Shown: positions 1-5,172, numbered from the stretch's first letter. The stretch: DNA of 5,172 bases from an uncultured Oscillospiraceae bacterium (GCA_900543295.1 UQQY01000153.1:1-5172); one strand, 5' to 3'. The notes: a model not told the origin generated them from the letters alone. Program-made: numbers and translations.

Positions 1-341
1 AATCGATTTTTCAAATCCGAGGTCTTGATCTGTGAAATGGAGCGATACTGCGGATCATGCAAAGACACATCCTCTTCTCTGGTAAGCAGGACGTCAAAGC
101 CCGCCGTCTCCAGCATATCGCGCAGCTTTAAAACAATGTGAAGATTGATATTCTTCTCGCTCACGCCGTCTGAGGATACCGCGCCGGGATCCACTCCGCC
201 GTGCCCCGCATCCAATATAATCATAGGACGATTTTGCACCGTACCCGATGCAACGGCATGCAGGCAGACTGTGCCTGCTACACACAAAAGACAAATCGCA
301 GCAAACAGTCCGGTTCTCAAACGGAATACTCGCATTACCAT
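1..341 (-). CDS. cwlD: Spore-cortex N-acetylmuramoyl-L-alanine amidase CwlD (N-terminal part, runs off the left edge)
   Basis: The first 113 residues of an Amidase_3 zinc amidase are visible; the C-terminal half lies outside the window. Residues 1-31 form a signal peptide or membrane anchor: an Arg-rich start, a hydrophobic core at about 11-31, and AVA at 29-31 as a possible signal peptidase site. The catalytic domain starts at MIILDAGHGGVDPGA; His47 and Glu62 (in GVSEKN) are the first two expected zinc ligands, and the third is off the edge. The TRE..D motif at 88-91 and the KTSDLKNR stretch at 106-113 resemble Bacillus CwlD, which is why I prefer CwlD to a general autolysin. In the known pathway CwlD strips the stem peptide from muramic acid so that PdaA can form the muramic-delta-lactam of spore cortex, needed for germination. 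The start is the ATG at 341, preceded by AGGGAGGG about 11 bases upstream; ATG 335 is an alternative. It lies downstream of a membrane protein gene in the same direction. Confidence 0.9.
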   Translation of the reverse strand, partial: MVMRVFRLRTGLFAAICLLCVAGTVCLHAVASGTVQNRPMIILDAGHGGVDPGAVSSDGVSEKNINLHIVLKLRDMLETAGFDVLLTREEDVSLHDPQYRSISQIKTSDLKNR

Positions 342-346
342 AATAA

Positions 347-419
347 AAACAGCCCTCCCTGTCAAAAGCCGCAGCCGACTATCCGGTATTGGCAGTATAT
401 GGGGAGGGAAAAGCTGTTT
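347..419 (-). promoter_or_regulatory. Inverted repeat that pairs with the cwlD Shine-Dalgarno site
   Basis: In the minus-strand RNA, the segment from 419 to 402 (AAACAGC, a short U-rich bulge, then CCUCCC) is complementary to 359-347 (GGGAGG followed by GCUGUUU). That gives 13 base pairs with one 5-base bulge and a loop of about 42 bases. The downstream arm is the cwlD Shine-Dalgarno sequence itself, so folding would hide it. The arm is followed by a U-rich run just before the ATG, so a weak terminator or attenuator is another reading. The complementarity is seen directly; the regulatory role is inferred. Confidence 0.4.
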
Positions 420-423
420 ATCC
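394..423 (-). promoter_or_regulatory. Possible sporulation-type (SigE/SigG) promoter for cwlD
   Basis: On the minus strand, CATATACT (401-394) matches the SigE -10 consensus CATACAHT at seven of eight positions. It lies 15 bases from GGATAAA (423-417), which has the central ATA of a SigE -35 but little else; the SigG consensus fits about as well. B. subtilis cwlD is transcribed by SigE and SigG forms of RNA polymerase, which makes the match sensible. The -35 half is weak and short consensus matches arise by chance, so this is tentative. Confidence 0.3.
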
Positions 424-449
424 CTGTATTTCAGAGAAAATCAAAAAAC

Positions 450-1031
450 TTACTTTTTCTTATCCTTGTTCTTATAGACAAGCCGCTGCATAACAGCAAA
501 GTCATACGTCCCTGCAAGATAGCCAAGCTCGCCGATCACAATCGGAACGGCAATACTTAAAAATGCAATCAGGAAAATCTGCCACACGGCAAAATCTGGG
601 AGATACGGCGAGCTCGTCATTACATTGATAATCGGCCAAATCTCCGCATTCAACAGCTTGTACGGAATCACAAAGTTAAAAAACAGCCCAAACTTTGATA
701 AAACAAAGCAAAGGGAAATCAGCATAATCGGCACAGATCCAACAATACCATATAAAAAGCCGCGCTCACGATGAAGAACAGTATGGCCAAACTGTGCGGA
801 GTTTAAATCACGGTGACCTGCATTCCACATGGACGAATAGATCGGATAGCTATATAAAAACAGAACCACCGGAATGACGATCAGAAAGCCATACCCTTCA
901 AACAAAGAAGAAAGCCCAAAGCAAAAAATGATTGCAATCAAAAGGCCGCCAATATGGGAAAGAAAAAAAGCGGACACAGTTTTCCAAAACACCTTTCGAT
1001 TGTTTTGACGATCCTGCATAACATCAGACAT
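450..1031 (-). CDS. Four-helix integral membrane protein of unknown function
   Basis: The protein has 193 residues and no family I can name with confidence. Hydrophobic segments lie at about 19-41, 47-67, 92-112 and 149-168, with a further amphipathic stretch at about 113-135, so four membrane helices are likely. The loop between helices 2 and 3 is polar and distinctive (WNAGHRDLN, then FGHTVLHRERG), and the tail ends in a Lys-rich KNKDKKK, which suggests a cytoplasmic C terminus. I chose ATG 1031 because GGGA lies about 10-12 bases upstream; an in-frame GTG at 1040 leaves only about three bases after that site. The gene starts 24 bases after the methyltransferase stop codon with no promoter or terminator between them, so it is probably cotranscribed with it. 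cwlD follows 108 bases further on. A membrane role next to a cell-wall gene is suggestive only. Confidence 0.75.
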   Translation of the reverse strand: MSDVMQDRQNNRKVFWKTVSAFFLSHIGGLLIAIIFCFGLSSLFEGYGFLIVIPVVLFLYSYPIYSSMWNAGHRDLNSAQFGHTVLHRERGFLYGIVGSVPIMLISLCFVLSKFGLFFNFVIPYKLLNAEIWPIINVMTSSPYLPDFAVWQIFLIAFLSIAVPIVIGELGYLAGTYDFAVMQRLVYKNKDKKK

Positions 1032-1055
1032 AGCGCACACATTCCCTTTTCAAAA

Positions 1056-2201
1056 TTATTCTGTTTCATCGGTATACCGCTTTGCACGCGGATACAGGTA
1101 AAGCTGGCATTTCAGCATACCGTTATAAAGTTTGCGCCGTTTTGCGGCTTTTTCGCCGTAAAGCGCTTCGAACTGTTCCGAAGGGGTAATCACAGCTTTC
1201 GCCGCGTTAGACGCAGGACGCATAATCCTGCCCATCGCACGATATAACTCGTTCGCCTCTTCGATTTCGAGCATCCGCTCGCCATAGGGCGGATTGCAGG
1301 CAATCAGCGTCAGATCATCACGAAGCGTAAGCGAACGAACGTCCTGCTCTGTAATCAGCACGCGCGAAAACACGCCGGCTTTTTTGGCGTTTTGCTTGGT
1401 AAGCTCCACCGCAGCGGGATCGACGTCAAAGCCATATCCAAAAAAGGCCGCATCGCGCCGTACTCCGTCAATACCGCGCTGACGTTCCTCCCGCCAGACG
1501 ATCTCATCGATAAAGCCAAAATTCTGCGCGCTGAATTTGCGCCGGATACACGGCGGAATGTTCAGCGCTTTCATCGCCGCTTCGATCATCAGCGTGCCGG
1601 ATCCGCAAAACGGATCGCAGAACACTGTATCCGGATAAACGCGCGCAAGATCCAAAATACCGGCGGCCAGCGTCTCCTTGATCGGCGCAGCGTTCGCATT
1701 CTCACGGTAGCCGCGCTTATGAAGCCCTGCGCCGGAGGTATCCAGCATCACTGTCACCTCGTCGTGATGAATCGAAAACTGAAGCTGATGCAGCGCGCCG
1801 GTTTCGGGAAACCAGTCCATTCGGTAATGCGCCTTTAAGCGTTCGACTGCCGCCTTCTTAATAATGGCCTGACAATCCGGCACGCTCATAAGCTTGGAAT
1901 CAAGCGCCCAGCCTTTCACGGGAAAAGCGCTGCGCGAGCCGATGTAATCCTCAAAGGGGATCGAACGCACCCCCTGAAAAAGCTGGTCAAACGTCACGGC
2001 GCGAAACCGACCCAATTCGATTAAAACACGTTCTGCCGTCCGAAGGCCTAAATTTGCCCGCGCAATCAGATAGGCGTCGCCGGTAAACGTCACTTTTCCG
2101 TTCTGTGCGGCAACGTTTTGCGCGCCCATACGCCGGAGCTCTCCGGCCAACACGCTTTCAAGCCCAAATAAGCATGGGCAGATCAGTCGATACTGTGTCA
2201 T
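1056..2201 (-). CDS. rlmL: THUMP-domain class I SAM-dependent RNA methyltransferase (RlmL/YpsC family)
   Basis: The 381-residue cytoplasmic enzyme is predicted to methylate a guanine N2 of 23S rRNA using S-adenosylmethionine. The N-terminal part (about 1-155) has the ferredoxin-like plus THUMP architecture that binds RNA, followed by LHKRGYR at 160-166, a family signature. The Rossmann-fold catalytic half contains DPFCGSGT at 196-203 (SAM-binding motif I), the acidic GFDVDP at 258-262 (motif II) and the catalytic NPPYGER at 303-309 (motif IV). The C terminus carries KRRKLYNGMLKCQLYLYP, usual for this family. The length matches B. subtilis YpsC and the N-terminal half of E. coli RlmL, which makes m2G2445; the second methyltransferase domain of E. 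coli RlmL is absent, as is normal in Bacillota. The exact modified base is inferred by homology. The start is ATG 2201, with AGGAG five bases upstream; an in-frame TTG at 2228 has no comparable site. The membrane protein gene follows after 24 bases. Confidence 0.92.
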   Translation of the reverse strand: MTQYRLICPCLFGLESVLAGELRRMGAQNVAAQNGKVTFTGDAYLIARANLGLRTAERVLIELGRFRAVTFDQLFQGVRSIPFEDYIGSRSAFPVKGWALDSKLMSVPDCQAIIKKAAVERLKAHYRMDWFPETGALHQLQFSIHHDEVTVMLDTSGAGLHKRGYRENANAAPIKETLAAGILDLARVYPDTVFCDPFCGSGTLMIEAAMKALNIPPCIRRKFSAQNFGFIDEIVWREERQRGIDGVRRDAAFFGYGFDVDPAAVELTKQNAKKAGVFSRVLITEQDVRSLTLRDDLTLIACNPPYGERMLEIEEANELYRAMGRIMRPASNAAKAVITPSEQFEALYGEKAAKRRKLYNGMLKCQLYLYPRAKRYTDETE

Positions 2202-2263
2202 ATATTCTCCTGCGAAATCCCCCGTCAAATCGGGATGTTTCCGTATTTTTCTTCCTGTTTTTC

Positions 2264-2272
2264 ATTATAGCA
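2264..2272 (-). promoter_or_regulatory. Extended -10 promoter for the rlmL-membrane protein unit
   Basis: The minus strand reads TGCTATAAT, a perfect TATAAT with the TGn extension, 63 bases upstream of the rlmL start and 28 bases past the amidohydrolase stop. TTTACA (2295-2290) resembles a -35 box but lies 20 bases away, too far for good use, so the extended -10 probably suffices. The expected leader contains a small hairpin (ATCCCG with CGGGGGAT, 2236-2217) just before the ribosome binding site. Confidence 0.6.
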
Positions 2273-2299
2273 CGGCGCGCCGGACGGCATGTAAACAGA

Positions 2300-3466
2300 T
2301 TATGAATTTGCCCGATACACCGCCTGTCCGCTAATCACAACCAGCGACGGCGAGGAGGCCACCAGCAGCGGATCATCTGCAAATACAACAAAATCCGCAT
2401 CCTTTCCCGGTAAAAGAGAGCCGACTCTTTCCTCAATTCCTGCTATCTGCGCTGCGCGGATCGTCATAGCGCGAATCGCTTCTTCCCGCGGCAGTCCTTC
2501 TTTCACACAGATTGCAGCTGAAAGCGGCAGATACTGAATCGGAATTACCGGATGATCTGTACATACTGCGCAGGAAATTCCCTTCTCATAAAGCAGAGCG
2601 GTATTTTTCGGCGTAAGTCCCTTGAGCTCCGGCTTCGAGCGGTCGCAGATGATCGGCCCGGTGATAACAGCGGCGTTTTCCCTTGCCAGAATGTCAGCAA
2701 TTTTATAGCCTTCCGTTGCATGAACCAGAACATAATCGAGACCAAACTCCTTGGCAATACGCACAGCCGTCAGGATGTCGTCGGCACGGTGCGCATGCAT
2801 AAACGCTTTGACTTCTCCATTCAAAACAGGGATCAGCGCTTCGCATTTATCGTCAAAGTCGGGCTCGTCCAGCTCCTCATCCTCTGCGGCGCGCGCAATA
2901 TCGGAAATATAGTTTTTTGCCTTTTGCAGCTGCTTACGGATCAGTGCGGCAGTCGCCATTCTCGTAACCGGTGCCATACTTTTCGCATTGTAGCAGGACT
3001 TCGGATTCTCTCCAAAGGCAAATTTCATTCCAACCGGCTCTTTTACTGCCATGTCCTCCATGGAATGTCCGAAGGTTTTCATCGCGACCCACTGCCCGCC
3101 GATCGGATTCGCAGAGCCCGGCCCGGTCAGCACCGTAGTAATACCGGCTGCGACCGCCTCCTTAAAGCAGTCGTCAAGAAAATTGACCGCATCAATTGCG
3201 CGAAGCTGCGGCGTCAGCGGATGCGTCTCCTCGTTTACATCCTCGCCCTCAAAGCCGAGTCCGTCTTCGCAAATTCCAATATGGGAATGCGCGTCGATAA
3301 ATCCCGGATAAACGCAGGCGCCCTTTAAATCGACGGCATCCGAAGGTATATCAGTGAGCGCGCTCATCGGCCCAACTGCGGAAATTTTGCTTCCTTCCGT
3401 TTGGAGAAAGCCATCCTCAAAAACATCCTGCTCCATAGTATGAATTACGCCGTGTATGTAAACCAT
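2300..3466 (-). CDS. Metal-dependent amidohydrolase (imidazolonepropionase-like superfamily)
   Basis: The 388-residue cytoplasmic protein has the amidohydrolase TIM barrel plus a small composite beta domain made from both ends (about 1-52 and 350-388). Visible metal-site motifs are DAHSHIG with His60 and His62, HAH at 224-226, VHATE with His249, and CTDHP with Asp304 as the catalytic acid/base. The strongly polar GPGSANPIGGQ at 115-125 and KFAFGENPK at 148-156 are typical of an uncharacterised subgroup of COG1228-like hydrolases, so the substrate cannot be given; a cyclic amide, N-acyl or dipeptide-like bond is likely from the superfamily. LLPGKDADFVVF at 351-362 is the usual C-terminal return to the beta domain. 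I chose ATG 3466 because GGAG sits six bases upstream; ATG 3478 overlaps that site and has a poorer one. The gene is divergent from the nicotinamidase-like gene, with the starts 194 bases apart. A stem of eight pairs (3511-3483) lies in its leader. Confidence 0.9.
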   Translation of the reverse strand: MVYIHGVIHTMEQDVFEDGFLQTEGSKISAVGPMSALTDIPSDAVDLKGACVYPGFIDAHSHIGICEDGLGFEGEDVNEETHPLTPQLRAIDAVNFLDDCFKEAVAAGITTVLTGPGSANPIGGQWVAMKTFGHSMEDMAVKEPVGMKFAFGENPKSCYNAKSMAPVTRMATAALIRKQLQKAKNYISDIARAAEDEELDEPDFDDKCEALIPVLNGEVKAFMHAHRADDILTAVRIAKEFGLDYVLVHATEGYKIADILARENAAVITGPIICDRSKPELKGLTPKNTALLYEKGISCAVCTDHPVIPIQYLPLSAAICVKEGLPREEAIRAMTIRAAQIAGIEERVGSLLPGKDADFVVFADDPLLVASSPSLVVISGQAVYRANS

Positions 3467-3571
3467 AAATTTCTCCATTCCGCTGCGCCATCCAAATCGC
3501 CATCGACGCAGAACTCTGTTTTTCCATTCTATCGTTCCGTCGCTTTTCGCTCCAGAACTTTAGACGTTTTT

Positions 3572-3580
3572 ATTATACCA
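3572..3580 (-). promoter_or_regulatory. Extended -10 promoter for the amidohydrolase
   Basis: The minus strand reads TGGTATAAT, a consensus -10 with the TGn extension; no convincing -35 lies 16-18 bases further upstream. Transcription from here would give a leader of about 100 bases before ATG 3466. That leader can fold CTGCGTCG (3511-3504) onto TGGCGCAG (3490-3483), two of the pairs being G-U, just ahead of the ribosome binding site. The leader matches no riboswitch I recognise. Confidence 0.6.
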
Positions 3581-3611
3581 TAGACAGAGCTTTAAAGTAC
3601 AGCGAAAAAAC

Positions 3612-3640
3612 TTGCATTCCTTTGAAATCAATGATACCAT
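3612..3640 (+). promoter_or_regulatory. Possible SigA-type promoter for the nicotinamidase-like gene
   Basis: TTGCAT (3612-3617) and TACCAT (3635-3640) are separated by 17 bases, and TGA directly before the -10 supplies a TGn extension. Both hexamers are imperfect, so the call rests on spacing, the extension and the position 20 bases before the start codon. It is back to back with the amidohydrolase promoter, and the upstream DNA between them is A/T rich. Confidence 0.4.
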
Positions 3641-3660
3641 GAAAGAAAAAGGAGGATTGA

Positions 3661-4179
3661 ATGATGAAAGCACTGGTTGTTGTAGATATGCAGAATGATT
3701 TTATCACCGGCTCGCTCGGCACTGAGGAGGCGCAAAAGATCGTATCCGCCGTTACGAAGCGCATCAGCGCTGCCGCCACAGAAGGATGGGAGATTGTGTT
3801 CACCATGGATACGCACCACGCGGATTACCTTTCCACGCAGGAAGGAAAAAACCTTCCGGTCGTCCACTGCGTAAAAGGTACGGATGGATTCGCGCTTGCT
3901 CCTGAGGTGGAGGCGCTTTCTGCGGGATGCAGGCGTTTTGAAAAGAACACCTTCGGGTCGGTACAGCTCGCCTCCTATCTTCGGGAAAAGCAGGCCGAAG
4001 AAGTGGAGCTGATCGGCCTCTGCACAGACATCTGCGTCATTTCAAATGCAATGCTCATTAAAGCCTTTCTGCCGGAGACAAAAGTCAGCGTCAAAGCAGA
4101 CTGCTGTGCGGGCGTGACGCCGCAAAGCCATGACAACGCGCTCTCCGCCATGAAAATGTGTCAGATTTCCGTTTTATAA
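3661..4179 (+). CDS. Cysteine hydrolase of the isochorismatase/nicotinamidase family
   Basis: The 172-residue cytoplasmic protein is a compact single-domain enzyme whose likely reaction is nicotinamide to nicotinate plus ammonia (NAD salvage), although isochorismatase-fold enzymes also hydrolyse other amides. The expected catalytic triad is visible: Asp9 in LVVVDMQNDF, Lys95 in RFEKNTFGS, and nucleophile Cys125 in GLCTDICV. Asp50 and His52 (MDTHH) and His69 (VVHCVKGTDG) occupy the region that holds the metal site in nicotinamidases, but the usual DWHP motif is changed to DTHH and the following loop (ADYLSTQEGKNLP) is that of a clostridial subgroup, so I give no pncA symbol. AGGAGG lies 5 bases before ATG 3661 and 8 before ATG 3664; either start is possible and the second gives the more usual MKALVVVDMQ. 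It is divergent from the amidohydrolase and is followed by a separately promoted regulator gene. Confidence 0.9.
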   Translation: MMKALVVVDMQNDFITGSLGTEEAQKIVSAVTKRISAAATEGWEIVFTMDTHHADYLSTQEGKNLPVVHCVKGTDGFALAPEVEALSAGCRRFEKNTFGSVQLASYLREKQAEEVELIGLCTDICVISNAMLIKAFLPETKVSVKADCCAGVTPQSHDNALSAMKMCQISVL

Positions 4180-4190
4180 GACGAATCTGA
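4161..4190 (+). terminator. Weak hairpin at the end of the nicotinamidase-like gene
   Basis: TCAGATT (4161-4167) and AATCTGA (4184-4190) are exact reverse complements around the stop codon, and CGTTT/AGACG can extend the stem inside. The next T run (4201-4205) comes only after ATATGAAAAAA, so this is not a textbook terminator. It may slow read-through into the regulator gene or protect the mRNA end. Confidence 0.25.
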
Positions 4191-4215
4191 TATGAAAAAA
4201 TTTTTGAAATACCTC

Positions 4216-4246
4216 TTGACTCTGACGCTGCGTCATAGCTTATACT
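4216..4246 (+). promoter_or_regulatory. MerR-type promoter with 19-bp spacer and dyad operator
   Basis: TTGACT (4216-4221) and TATACT (4241-4246) are separated by 19 bases, longer than the optimal 17, which is the hallmark of promoters activated by MerR-family proteins through DNA distortion. The spacer holds a dyad, CTCTGACG-CTG-CGTCATAG (4220-4238), with seven of eight positions symmetric. An A/T-rich block (4193-4210, including AAAAAATTTTT) lies just upstream and could act as an UP element. The position directly before the regulator gene implies autoregulation. Confidence 0.8.
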
Positions 4247-4265
4247 CGAACACGAGGTGAGAAGC

Positions 4266-5000
4266 ATGCGGCTTTCCATAAGCGAAACGGCAAATTTATT
4301 CGGCATCAGCGTGCGCACGCTGCATTATTACGATGAAATCGGCTTGCTGAAGCCCTCTGAAACAAGCAATGCCGGATACCGCTACTATACCGACGAGGCG
4401 ATTATTCTGTTGCAGCAAATCCTGTTTTATCGGGAGCTGGATTTTCCGCTGAAAGAAATTGCCGCTATGCTGAACAATCCTCAATACGACCGGCAGACAG
4501 CGCTTCTGAATCATCACAGCCTGCTTGTAAGCAAGCGGGAACGGTTGGACGCGCTGATTCATCTGGTGGAACAAACGATTGGAGGAAAAGCTATGACAAA
4601 ACCAAAAATATCGTCCGCACCGCCGCCTGATTTAAAGAGGCAATACGCGGAGGAAGTACGAAAACGCTGGGGCCATACCGCAGAATATGCGCAATCAAAG
4701 CAAAATGAGGATTCGCGCTCAGACAGTGAGCAGGCCGCCGCCGAAAAAGAGGCGGACGCAATTTTTTCTGCATTTGCAAAATGCCGTACAGAAGCGCCGG
4801 ATTCCATGCCGGTACAGGCGCTCGTCTCAAAGTGGAAAGCGCACATCAGCCGCTATTACTATCCCTGTACAAATGAAGTGTTAGCGCAGCTTGGCGAGAT
4901 GTATGTATGCGACGCGCGTTTTCGAAAGAATCTCGATCAATTCGGCGAAGGCACGGCGCGGTTGATGCGGGACGCTATTCGGATTTATGTAAAAAAATAG
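4266..5000 (+). CDS. MerR-family regulator with C-terminal TipAS drug-binding domain (TipA/Mta type)
   Basis: The 244-residue protein has a MerR winged-helix domain at about 1-70 (SISETANLFGISVRTLHYYDEIGLLKP, then GYRYYTDEA), a dimerising coiled coil at about 76-105 and a TipAS-type ligand domain at about 125-244. The last is shown by YAEEVRKRWGHTAEYAQS (127-144), HISRYYYPC (193-201), LGEMYVCDARF (209-219) and RDAIRIYV (235-242). Relatives such as Streptomyces TipAL and Bacillus Mta bind thiopeptides or other hydrophobic drugs and activate their own promoter and, for Mta, efflux genes. The start is ATG 4266, with AGGTGA five bases upstream; GTG 4257 is in frame but overlaps that site. The 19-bp-spacer promoter directly upstream supports positive autoregulation. 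By alignment from memory, Cys201 matches a conserved TipAS cysteine, but the cysteine that TipAL uses to attach thiostrepton is Gln208 here. An internal start at Met110 may give a short ligand-domain form. No efflux gene is visible, so targets are unknown. Confidence 0.92.
   Translation: MRLSISETANLFGISVRTLHYYDEIGLLKPSETSNAGYRYYTDEAIILLQQILFYRELDFPLKEIAAMLNNPQYDRQTALLNHHSLLVSKRERLDALIHLVEQTIGGKAMTKPKISSAPPPDLKRQYAEEVRKRWGHTAEYAQSKQNEDSRSDSEQAAAEKEADAIFSAFAKCRTEAPDSMPVQALVSKWKAHISRYYYPCTNEVLAQLGEMYVCDARFRKNLDQFGEGTARLMRDAIRIYVKK
4581..4595 (+). promoter_or_regulatory. Internal ribosome binding site and start for a TipAS-like short form
   Basis: GGAGG at 4581-4585 stands seven bases before ATG 4593, which is in frame with the regulator gene (Met110). 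Translation from here would give a 135-residue protein (4593-5000) containing the linker and the whole TipAS-type domain but no DNA-binding domain. The signal is stronger than the gene's own first ribosome binding site. In Streptomyces lividans, TipAS (144 residues) is made by just such an internal start and is more abundant than TipAL. Use of this start here is inferred. Confidence 0.55.
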
Positions 5001-5088
5001 GATAATCCCGCTTCGGTCAGGATGCTATCGAGGCCGCTGGTCAAATCCAATTTGTGCTCGGGCAGGTCTCATGATAAAGCAATAAAAT
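5001..5088 (+). other. Non-coding gap after the regulator gene
   Basis: No credible gene is seen on either strand. The regulator's frame stays open after its TAG stop to the window end, but it has no start signal and runs through the terminator stem. A small dyad (CAAAT, three bases, ATTTG at 5042-5054) is present. The stretch could be a remnant or end of a repeated or mobile element, but nothing here proves it. Confidence 0.3.
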
Positions 5089-5157
5089 CAAGCCTCCTGT
5101 TTCAGGATCTATACTGTAGTGCATACAGTTACCCTGGGATAGGAGGCTTGGCTTTTT
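5089..5157 (+). terminator. Large nested hairpin with T run, probable intrinsic terminator
   Basis: CAAGCCTCCT (5089-5098) and AGGAGGCTTG (5141-5150) are perfect 10-base complements, followed by GCTTTTT. Inside, CAGG (5103-5106) can pair with CCTG (5133-5136), and ACTGTA (5113-5118) with TACAGT (5124-5129) around a GTGCA loop. The three co-linear stems form one long arm. On the minus strand the stem is followed by ATTTTATTG, so it may terminate transcription from both sides. It would end the regulator transcript about 150 bases past its stop. The inner stems are more than a simple terminator needs. Confidence 0.75.
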
Positions 5158-5172
5158 GCGGACAGATTCGGC

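Noticed and set aside
94..294. 66-codon minus-strand frame overlapping cwlD
   Set aside because: It is out of frame with the clear DAGHGG amidase sequence and has Arg/Gly/Ser-rich, motif-free content typical of a shadow frame.
2273..2282. 10-base palindrome CGGCGCGCCG between the amidohydrolase and rlmL as a terminator
   Set aside because: A perfect palindrome leaves no proper loop, and the bases after it form the TATAAT promoter, not a T run in the right place.
2552..3328. 258-codon open frame on the plus strand, antisense to the amidohydrolase
   Set aside because: The translation is low in recognisable motifs and rich in Arg/Cys, and it lies entirely opposite a clear enzyme gene with conserved metal ligands. 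It is a shadow frame.
3417..3527. Possible 36-residue upstream reading frame overlapping the amidohydrolase start
   Set aside because: It starts with ATG at 3527 in the leader but has only a weak purine-rich stretch before it, and the peptide shows no arrest or regulatory motif. Overlap by chance is more likely.
4257..4265. GTG start for the MerR regulator
   Set aside because: The GTG is part of the AGGTGA ribosome binding site that serves ATG 4266, and the family normally begins close to MRLSISE.
5001..5172. Frame of the regulator gene stays open past its TAG stop to the window end (57 codons)
   Set aside because: It has no start codon with a ribosome binding site, runs through the terminator stem, and the translation shows no recognisable domain. 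The regulator already ends at the usual C terminus of its family, so stop-codon read-through is not needed.

Overview
The window looks like chromosomal DNA of a spore-forming member of the Bacillota, most likely class Clostridia. The evidence is a CwlD-type spore-cortex amidase, strong AGGAG/GGAGG ribosome binding sites, TATAAT-type promoters with TGn extensions, a short single-domain RlmL/YpsC-like methyltransferase, and mixed base composition (roughly half G+C by eye) with A/T-rich intergenic DNA. I cannot name a genus from the sequence.

Layout. The left two thirds (1-3466) is read on the minus strand. In order of transcription it holds a metal-dependent amidohydrolase (3466-2300), a THUMP-domain rRNA guanine methyltransferase (2201-1056), a four-helix membrane protein of unknown function (1031-450) and the start of cwlD (341 to beyond base 1). 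The amidohydrolase and the methyltransferase each have a good extended -10 promoter. The membrane protein gene follows the methyltransferase after 24 bases and probably shares its transcript. cwlD has a 108-base leader that contains a possible sporulation promoter and an inverted repeat covering its Shine-Dalgarno site. The right third is read on the plus strand: a nicotinamidase/isochorismatase-fold hydrolase (3661-4179), divergent from the amidohydrolase, then a TipA/Mta-type MerR regulator (4266-5000). The regulator has its own 19-bp-spacer promoter with a dyad operator. A large nested hairpin followed by a T run (5089-5157) closes this unit.

How the parts work together. The two divergent hydrolases are probably housekeeping or salvage enzymes; nothing ties them to one pathway. 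The MerR gene looks like a self-contained, autoregulated drug-sensing unit with no efflux or target gene inside the window. The most notable signal is a near-ideal internal ribosome binding site (GGAGG, 7-base spacer, in-frame ATG) at the junction between its DNA-binding and ligand-binding domains. This predicts a second, drug-binding-only product, the arrangement known for TipAL/TipAS of Streptomyces. The second notable signal is the cwlD leader, where only read-through transcripts would carry the hairpin that hides the ribosome binding site.

I see no rRNA, tRNA, CRISPR array, complete insertion sequence, attachment site or obvious prophage gene. I found no strong evidence for an entirely new multi-gene system here.
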